The position numbers and the translations under genes were made by a program. From contig NC_134463.1 of assembly GCF_047948215.1 (NCBI RefSeq), forward strand, positions 96,934,657-96,998,656: a DNA stretch of 64,000 nt, read 5' to 3'. Positions 56,574 through 64,000 of the stretch are shown piece by piece. The notes below the pieces were generated by a model, which saw only the letters and a program-made list of their open reading frames with translations, was not told the DNA's origin and made no database searches. Numbering within the stretch: the first letter of the stretch is position 1; each line of letters opens with the position of its first letter. Source of the stretch: Lycorma delicatula. Its lineage: Eukaryota; Arthropoda; Insecta; Hemiptera; Fulgoridae.

Positions 56574-56825
56574 GACGAAGTCTACAAAGTAAAATAAATG
56601 GTAATGGAAATTATATAAACAAATTAATTAAAGCTCATTAATTAATTATAAATATTATGTAATGAATTAATTAAATATTTTAAGAAGATTTAATAAGATT
56701 AAGAATAATTAATTATGAAGCTAATTAAATTTTAAAGCTTTTTTTTTTTGTATTAGGACTGTAATAATACTTCAGTTAAATAAATAATAAAGGTTTCCTT
56801 TTTTTTGCGAATTCTTAAAATCTGC
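56574..56825. other. AT-rich spacer with TTAATTAAT runs
   Basis: Palindrome-prone TTAATTAA words only. Confidence 0.5.
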
Positions 56826-57740
56826 AGCAATCTTTTACATCCCCGTTTAGATAGTGCTATAGCTCTAGAAGGGAAAATATTGTAATCGGTCAGATTAAGG
56901 CATACGCCTAAATCTAAAGTTTTGACACCTAAGGAACCCAAAAAACGGGATGGAAATTTTCCGGATGTTAACGTTCGTATGTACGTGTGTGTGTATGTGT
57001 TCGGTGTTGGCCTCTAAATCACCTTATATCTCTATAACTCCTGGACCGAATTTCACTAAACTCGGTCAGATTACTTCTGTATCTGGGGCATTGATGCCAT
57101 TAAATTTTCAACTTAAAAGGGTCAAGGGAATGAGGCTATACAGTAAGGTCACCTTCAATATCTCGAGATTTCGCCTAATTAAAAACATATTTTTCTTAGA
57201 CACATTTGGTAACTATTAAAAAATAACAATATTTGCAAACAACAATTTTTTTAAATCGCACCCTCACCACCAAAAAATGTTGTTGTAGTCGTCTGGTATG
57301 TTGTGATGTCACAGGTGAGCGTTAGAATTAAATAATGATTGATATTTAAACTGTAAAAATGTAACTCGATCTAGCAGGGTCTCGAACTCGATCGCCCGGT
57401 TGACTCGGTACCTGGTGCGTTAAACCTCGTAGCTACATCAGCTGCCGGCCGTACAAGCGAAATTTGTTCTACGTAGGTTATGAAGTTACATTATTTTAAT
57501 TAGTGCCTACCGTCACCACTAGTACCGCTACACCGCGCGAAATAAATACGATATATGCGCGTGCTTTAATTAGAATCATTGAATTACATAAACGAAAAAA
57601 TATTATATTTAAATAAAATGATAAATTTTTTAAATTACGCTATGTATATATGCGTGTAAGCTCTGCTTTGGAAACAACTGTGCTGTCAGCTTTTTTAATT
57701 TCTGTAGAAATTTATTTTTCAAAGTTAGCGCCAAACTAAC
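56826..57740 (+). repeat. Family C repeat, most complete copy, containing a tRNA-like segment
   Basis: Starts near GCTATAGCTCTAGAAGGGAA and TATTGTAATCGGTC, continues ACACCTAAGGAACCCAAAAA, CGTTCGTATGTACGTGTG, GTTCGGTGTTGGCCTCTAAA, ATATCTCGAGATTTCGCCTA and TTCTTAGACACATTTGGTAA, then a tRNA-like part in reverse (57380-57445), then CTAGTACCGCTACACCGCGC and GTGTAAGCTCTGCTTTGGAA. On the minus strand the tRNA-like part has B box GTTCGAGAC (exact) and a near-consensus A box TAGCTACGAGG. The family has at least three more partial copies here. The 89-codon frame inside is not a gene. Confidence 0.75.
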
Positions 57741-58879
57741 GGTTTAACTGTGATTAGTCATAAATATGTTTTGTTTGTAGGTATTCTTAAACTGATATTT
57801 AATTCTAAAAATTGAAATCGAGAGAAGATTTGAAAAAGTATTGATTTTTACTTTGTAGAAATTTTCTTTTGAGATCGGTTTTTGTTAAATTAATTTTAAG
57901 ATTCAAGCTTTCTTAAAAATGTTTTCTCGAATTAATAAGGTTTCTTCAAAGTAGACGTTTATTATTATCATTGAATTCCTTCAACGTTAAAGATGGATGG
58001 AATCAGAATTGCGCATTAAATAATTTGAGAAAGATATATTATAAATAATAATTCACAAACAACTTTGTAATAATTTCCTGAAAACTAATAACTTTTTCAT
58101 AAAATTACTAAACAGGGTAATTACGTTTAATTATTACCAAAATGACGTAATTAAAGTTTAATGGAAGATTTCTAGGAGAGCTCATTAGAACATAACCTCT
58201 CTCTAACCTTCTACGTATCAACTACTTCCATGCAGTTTGCTGTAAAATGAGAGGAGGTAAAGCGTACGTTTTGGCACATATCCTGTTATCAGTGAGAAAA
58301 GAGAGGAAACTTGCAAACGTGTAAAACGGAAATAAAAACTCGTTTCCCAAACTGTTATCTAAATAGTAAATATTTCAAAATAAGCAGATATTACGTAAAT
58401 TTATTATGCCTTTTTCAACTGAAAATAAATACTAAATGATTTTTATGTCAAAAGAGAATGAAATAATGATAAAATTAATTATTTTATGTAAACATAACAT
58501 ACCATGTGCAAAAAACCTTAATGTTAACTTATTGAAAAACACTTTGATATAAACCTTAGTTAAAATAAATTAATTAACACGAAAAAGTTAATAAGATAAC
58601 ACATATTTAACGTAGACTATATTCAATACATCCGAAGTAATTTTTCTTATTTAAATCCACTTATCGCTGGGAAAAACTTAAGTACTTCAGAATGGAAGAA
58701 ATCGTTTTTAAAAGAATTCAAAAAATTGTAATTTTGATTACTGATAATCGTAACTCGGCTTTCAAGGTATTTTTTTATTAAATAAGATATAATAAACAAA
58801 CTGATAAGATATAATAAAAGTTAAAGAATGTTCAATTTATAAAAACTATGTGTATGTAATTATTTTCTTGACTAGTGCT
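57741..58879. other. AT-rich gene-free stretch
   Basis: No supported feature. Confidence 0.5.
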
Positions 58880-59660
58880 GTAGCAAAGCTGTAGCTCTAG
58901 AAGGGATAGTATTGTAATCGGTTCAATTTAAATATATGCGTTTTTCACCCGATCTTGACGATTTGGCAACTAAATAAAACCGGATGGAGATTTTTCGGAC
59001 GTTAATGTTCGTATGTACTTGTGCTCATTGTTGGTCTCTTATATCGCTTGTACGGTCGGCAGACTGGTGTAGCCGCGAACCTTAACACACCAGGTATCGA
59101 GTCAACAGGGCCATCGAGTTTGAGACCCGGCCAGACTGCGTTACTTTTTAGCTTTTAAAATATTATTCATTTATTTAATTCTGTCGTTCACCGGTAACGT
59201 CACAACGTAACAGTAGTTTAAAAACTTTTTGGGGTGGGGGTGAAATTTTGCAAACTTTTTTTCAGATATTATTATTTTTTAATTATTAAAAAATGTGCCT
59301 AAGAAAAATATGATTTTAATTAGGCTAAATTTCGAGATACTTAGGGTGAGCTTCCTCTACAGCCTCAACCCCTTGACCTTTTAAGTTGAAAACTTACTGG
59401 CATCTACTTCCAGTATATAGAAATAATCTGATCAAGTTTGGTAAAAATCGGTCTGGCAGTTCTGGTGATTTAAAGGCCAACACCGAACCGACGTACATAC
59501 GAACATTAAAATCCGGAAAATTTTTATTCGGTTTTTTGGGTTCCTTAGGTGTCAAAACGTCAAGATCCGGGGGATACCGCATATGTCCAAATCGGACCGA
59601 TTACAGTACTTTCCCTTCTAAAGTTATAGCGCTTTCAAGACGGGAAAGTAAAACAGTTTC
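58880..59660. repeat. Family C foldback: plus copy facing a minus copy
   Basis: 58886-59035 (CTCTAGAAGGGATAGTATTG, GATCTTGACGATTTGGCAAC, GTTAATGTTCGTATGTAC) is inverted against 59505-59655 (GTACATACGAACATTAAAAT at 59491 onwards, CTTAGGTGTCAAAACGTCAA, ATTACAGTACTTTCCCTTCT). Between them lies the rest of a minus-strand family C copy with the tRNA-like part at 59058-59140 (ATCGAGTTTGAGACCC; the B box has one change). The plus half stops at the fusion near 59045. The right end adds a small hairpin ACTTTCCC...GGGAAAGT. Confidence 0.72.
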
Positions 59661-61209
59661 GTATATTAAAGTCAGTGTTAATTTATTTAGAAAATTGGTT
59701 TGATTTTCCTATAAAGTAACATAAATGCTAAATTTATTAAAATATTTTTTGTGAAAAAAATCGTTCATAAGAAACTGTGTAAGGCGAGAATCCTGATGTT
59801 TGATAAAAGTTAGGGAAAACAAGTGTGAACAAAGGGACGTAAATTAAATACCAACGAAAACTAAAACTGTCTGAAATGCTGAATTATGTATTTTTTTATA
59901 TAATTTTTTCAAATGAATTTTCTTGATTTTTCGCGTTTCAATATCAGAAGTTTAATTTTTATATCATTGTGCATAGTAATCCAATAATAAGCAATGATAA
60001 AAAAACCATCTTAAAATATTCTTTTCAAATTTTTTATTTATTACAAAACTCTTCTACGTTTTTCCTAAAATCCAGGCAACATACAAACCTTACTTTTGGG
60101 AAAAGCCTCCGTTTTTTTAAATTAATTAAAAAAGTATACATTTAAAATTGTAAGTGTATATTAAAATAAAATACCACAGATTCTCGCAGAGAATGAAGTA
60201 ATGTTATAAGTTAAACCAATAAATTCAACGATTCTCTAAAATGTCAGTAATCCAACCATGTGGCATTTCGTCACGTGCAGTAATCCATTATGTGACAGTG
60301 TTTGAGAATGTTTTTGCGTTATTCTACCGGAAGCGTTAATTATAGATTTGAATAATGGTTATTTTGAAAGCGTAACAGTCAAAAGCATTTACACGTGTCA
60401 TACTTGTAACATTACAAAGAAAAATAATAAGTGATTTTTTTCGATAAAATTATGTACCGTGTAGGAATATAATAGGAAAAACCTTACAAGAATTATTATA
60501 TGTCTATTTTTAATCATGTTCTTTAAAGGTTTAACGTTATTAAGTTATTTATTTAACATGTGTTTTTTTTTTTAATTTTTCTTCCGTTATAATCGAAAAT
60601 ACTCTACTTTGTTGGATTATGAAATCTCAACTATTCTAAGATTTTCTAGGCCCATCTTTTGTTACAATGATATTCAAGAAAGTTCTATGTAATCTGGTTA
60701 TTCTTGTTTAGTTTAATCAAATATTGGGTGTATATAAATTAAAAAAAAAAAAAATTAACAAACTACGAATAGAAGGATAAATGGAAAAAAGTAATTTAAT
60801 TTTTATATGAATTAAAAAATAAAATTGTGACTTTGAAAATATTAAATTATTATTTGAGATATAAAATATTAAAATTAAAATTAATATAAAATATTAAAAT
60901 ATAAAAATATAAAATATTATTTGAGAGCTCTTCTTTTGTCGCGACTTACTTAATACAAAATAATAGAAAGGGTTTATACTTCAAGATTTTTCCGTTTGTT
61001 ACCGAATCTGTTACTATGAAACATACACAAAGGTAAAATGAAATAACTTTTACTCTATTTCACAGTTTCACAATAATACATTTATTTGTTTCTTATTAAA
61101 AGATAAATATAGGCATGATTTTGATGAAAAAAGTCAAACTATTTTTAATTCTGAGTGCGAAGCGAACTACATGAAAATTTTGTTTAATTAATAAAAATAT
61201 CATAAACAT
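59661..61209. other. AT-rich gene-free stretch
   Basis: Low-complexity ATAAAATATTAAAAT runs at 60835-60925. Nothing else supported. Confidence 0.5.
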
Positions 61210-61900
61210 TTGAAACTGAAGTGGAGTTGGCTTGATCAAATGGGCTGGGGTATATACGCAATTTCTGATATTATGCCCATTGATATATCCTTGCGACTGA
61301 GTGTCAACTACTTTATGATGCCAAGAAGGTTAGTACTTACCTCTGGATGCATAAAAGAAATAGACGATCAAGGTTTCAATTTACGGCAAGTCAGGTGGAC
61401 TGAATCGTCCGATGGCTGTTACAGCATGGTATTTTTCTTGATGCTAGAATTATGCAGGTTGTTGTTAGGTAGACTTTCCACAATCGGCATATTACGTAGT
61501 TTCTTTCTGGACATGGTGCTTTTCGAGATACGTTTGGCTAGATTTGGTTTGATTAATTCAGGCTTGTGTCCGGAGTGTAGCGCCATTGTTGATCTGCAAC
61601 ATGTCTTATATGTCTGTTCAATGTATGAAGCTGAACGTACCAAGTAGTTAATGGGCTTACGAGGATCAATTCTGGTTTTGATCTGTAGATAGAATAGCAA
61701 CCCGGGTGACTAGGGTTCCGCCTGGGTGCTTACTTCATCAAGATAGGCATTTTGGCATCAAGCCTCGGTTAGCTAGATATCCGCGGTAAGGATAAAAATG
61801 TGTTGAGAACATTGTGACGGAACTGCGGTGTGAGAGTGTATAGGCATTGACCTCGCTCCTTAAAGGGAACCAGAGCAGAGAGAAACAGGAGGGTATGTTT
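61210..61900 (+). pseudogene. LINE ORF2 C-terminal remnant (R1/LOA-like zinc knuckle)
   Basis: The open frame 61210-61647 begins at a TTG and is not a true start. Residues about 105-145 read IRLARFGLINSGLCPEC, AIVDLQHVLYVCSMYEAERT. C120-x2-C123 ... H131 ... C136 is the C-C-H-C knuckle at the end of ORF2 in R1-related LINEs. Upstream text (EIDDQGFNLRQVRWTESSDG) resembles the segment before it but lacks the expected GHG motif. After the stop comes a GC-richer region (GCAACCCGGGTGACTAGGGT) up to about 61900, then AT-rich DNA and the family E block. The polymerase is missing, so it is 5'-truncated or decayed. Confidence 0.6.
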
Positions 61901-62089
61901 TCATTTGTGAATTTGTTTTTTAGTAAATCAAGAAAACTTTATTCAATTCAAGAAAATGAAATGAGGGTCAAAATTGTTGTTGTTGAGATCGACATTTGAT
62001 TTGTTGTTATGAAAATAGTATTTAGGTATTTAATGACCCAATTAACTAATGATCTAAGTGCTTAGTTTAATTGAAGTTAGATATGAGAA

Positions 62090-62415
62090 GAGTATTTGTG
62101 TGAAACCTTCGATATTAAAGGAAGACGCGGGGATCGCGTTTCCGCGAATCAGTTAATTTGGTAGTTGTAAGTTATGATAGGTGGTCGTGGTATGAAAGCG
62201 ACAGCAGGTTGTGTAAATACACAAATGGAGATGCCTGCCGAGGCATTTTAATAGGTGATATCCCCTGACACACACCAAACTAATGATTGTGATGTGTTAT
62301 CAGGTTTAAAGCATTTAAAAGACAACCTACAATAAAGCTCACCAAGGCTTGGAAGGAGGGGATCACTGTGGCGATTGGGATTGTTACAAGTCTCCACTAC
62401 GGGGGTCAAGATGTA
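62090..62415 (+). repeat. Family E block, probable 3' UTR of the LINE upstream
   Basis: GGAAGACGCGGGGATCGCGT, GGAGATGCCTGCCGAGGCAT, ATGATTGTGATGTGTTATCA, AAAGCTCACCAAGGCTTGGA and CTCCACTACGGGGGTCAAGA match the plus copy at 5025-5213 and the reverse copies at 19257 and 29408. It ends with the CTACGGGG block, like every other copy, so that is probably the LINE terminus. Confidence 0.7.
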
Positions 62416-64000
62416 CATGATTTAAAAATTGTTCAACTGAATAATATAAAATTACAAGGAAACTTTTTATCGATGCATTAAATAAGTAACTGCATCGATT
62501 ACCCTTTTGCCTCAAGAAAATTTTATGTAGTTTTCAAAGAAATTTTATTACTGTTTAGATAACTTTATTTAACAATGGCTTACTGTAAAATTTTCCAATA
62601 AATTTAATAATTTTTAATAAAACTTTTGCAGACCAGATTTTACTTCCTGACTGTTATAAGAGAGAGAGAATGTGGGGATAGGTTAAAATTTTTTGTACTC
62701 CAATTTTTTTAAATTTTTGTTTGTAAAATTTGTTGACCGTATTGAGTTAAATCCTATTTACAAACTTTGGCAACTTTTTTATCAAATTGTTTACATATTA
62801 AAATTTGATAATGGGTTATTATGAAGGATGGGGGTTGTGATTTATCCAAAAAGATAAAACTGTCAGAAACGTTTAGCAACTTTGATTAATTACAATATAA
62901 ATCGGTTTTTTATTGTTTAATTATATATATAGTAATATGTGTGTAGGTTTGATTATTGTTATTATTTTGCATCTTGAAGGAGTAGTTTTCATTGTAATTT
63001 TTCAAATGCAAAAATTTTATATGCAGAAATTTCTTGTTTAAATGTTACATATTGTTTACAAAACAGTGAGTTTTTCCTGCGTGATATTAAAAATCAGTTA
63101 GGAAGACCAGCTCCAAACTACCAATGCCGTTAGGAAGCCTACCGACTACGCCGTACATGTCAATTTCGAAACGAAACGTTGTAGCATGAAGATGCTAAAG
63201 TACGACAATCTTGATCGTACTTTGAAGTGATAAGTGAAAAATTCATCTTAGAGGAAAATTTAAAACATGATGCCCGTATCTGTCAAAAAATTATAATATG
63301 TTAGAGACTTCTCAAAATTAAACATTTTCTGTGCGATATCTCGTCGCCAAGTTCACGGTCGTTCTTTTTCATTGAATCGAGCGTGGTAAAGAGAGATGTT
63401 GTTTATTTGGATATGCTGTGTACTTGTCTCTTTCCTCAACTGCAATAGAAACCAGAGAATCTATTTTATTTAGCCACAAGATGTTGCACCCCCTCATTGG
63501 TATAACTTTGTACGGGAACGACGTTTTCCCTAACCGCTGACTAGGATGACATGGATCTAATGTCAAAGCTTGTTTCAGGGCCTGTGAATATGTTATTCCG
63601 CTACCAACCTATCTACCCGATTTTAGACAACAGAATTAAAACAGTTATCGCTTCCATTATTTCAGACATGCCGGCTAAAATACAGAACAAACTCTTCTAT
63701 TTCAACCAGTCACAGTTTTTCGAGGAGTAATAATATTTATTACACAGTTATTCACTATACAGAACTGAGTAAAGGTATCAGTTGTAAAATTTAATATCAT
63801 CTGTATTTATGAAAGCTATGTATACTATATGCAACTGTAGAATTCATGTAGTGATGAATTGAACAACAGCCCCCCTATTATCCAATCACAAGTATAAATA
63901 ATTTTAACCCCCTGAAAACGATATCTGTCATCGGAAAAAATTGTCATAAATAAAAGGAAAAAAGGCTCACAAATTATTTCCGTACTGAAAAAATTCATAG
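62416..64000. other. AT-rich gene-free stretch to window end
   Basis: No gene, element end or repeat copy recognised. 63090-63300 is slightly GC-richer but has no open frame of interest; 63369-63566 (minus) shows no known domain. Confidence 0.45.

Noticed and set aside
61419..61700. Minus-strand open frame of 93 codons
   Set aside because: Antisense shadow of the LINE C-terminus with the C-C-H-C knuckle.
1..64000. CRISPR array, operons, bacterial promoters or ribosome binding sites
   Set aside because: The sequence is eukaryotic; no regularly spaced repeat array or prokaryotic gene arrangement exists.
1..64000. Integrated viral sequence or toxin gene
   Set aside because: No open frame showed viral replicase, capsid or toxin motifs; all recognised coding text is transposon-derived.

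Overview
The window looks like a gene-poor, AT-rich stretch of an insect nuclear genome. The basis is the transposon complement: an RTE-like LINE ending in the GTCTTCAGTCATTTGACTGG tail (seen here in reverse), R1-clade LINE 3' ends, tRNA-headed SINEs, mariner, hAT, Merlin-like and Helitron-like elements, and a DUF4817-type transposon domain. This mix fits a hemipteran, but the species cannot be fixed from the sequence. I found no rRNA gene, functional tRNA gene, CRISPR array, operon or recognisable complete host gene. Two open frames could be host coding sequence: a 120-residue signal-peptide-bearing frame (3442-3804) and a possible internal exon around 37.7-37.95 kb. Neither could be named.

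Layout. 1-5.2 kb: RTE-like LINE pieces on both strands, a non-autonomous Helitron (2004-3056), the small secreted-type ORF, then repeat families B, F and E. 6.3-7.0 kb: a 669-bp mariner deletion derivative with TA target duplications. 10-16.3 kb: a family B copy, two copies of a tRNA-derived SINE (SINE-A), and a complete but inactivated 2,057-bp hAT element with matching 8-bp target duplications. 19.2-22.4 kb: a LINE tail, an inverted repeat with hammerhead-like cores, and an R1-clade LINE 3' end. 23-29.7 kb: SINE-A copies (one with a perfect 18-bp target duplication), a second SINE and another LINE tail. 31-38 kb: fragments of a DUF4817 transposon, an R1 LINE and a Merlin-like element, (TA)n tracts, a truncated SINE-A with target duplication, and the candidate exon. 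38.4-40.4 kb: a second Helitron with A/T flanks and repeated 3'-end modules. 41-46.5 kb: foldback elements and a family B copy interrupted by a cleanly nested 365-bp element (family D). 47.9-49.1 kb: a large inverted duplication of a Merlin-like 3' end. 50.7-64 kb: a 7-bp minisatellite, a longer family D copy, another RTE-like LINE, family C repeats that form a foldback, and a LINE C-terminus followed by its probable 3' UTR (family E).

How the parts relate. Most elements are dead: 5'-truncated LINEs, transposases with stops and frameshifts, or deletion derivatives. Several keep clean insertion signatures, so the order of events can be read: D inserted into B at 45 kb, SINE-A inserted by LINE-type retrotransposition at 23.1 and 37.3 kb, and a LINE landed just behind the 3442-3804 ORF. 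Interspersed families B, C, D, E and F are defined by copies seen within this window; their letters are local labels only.
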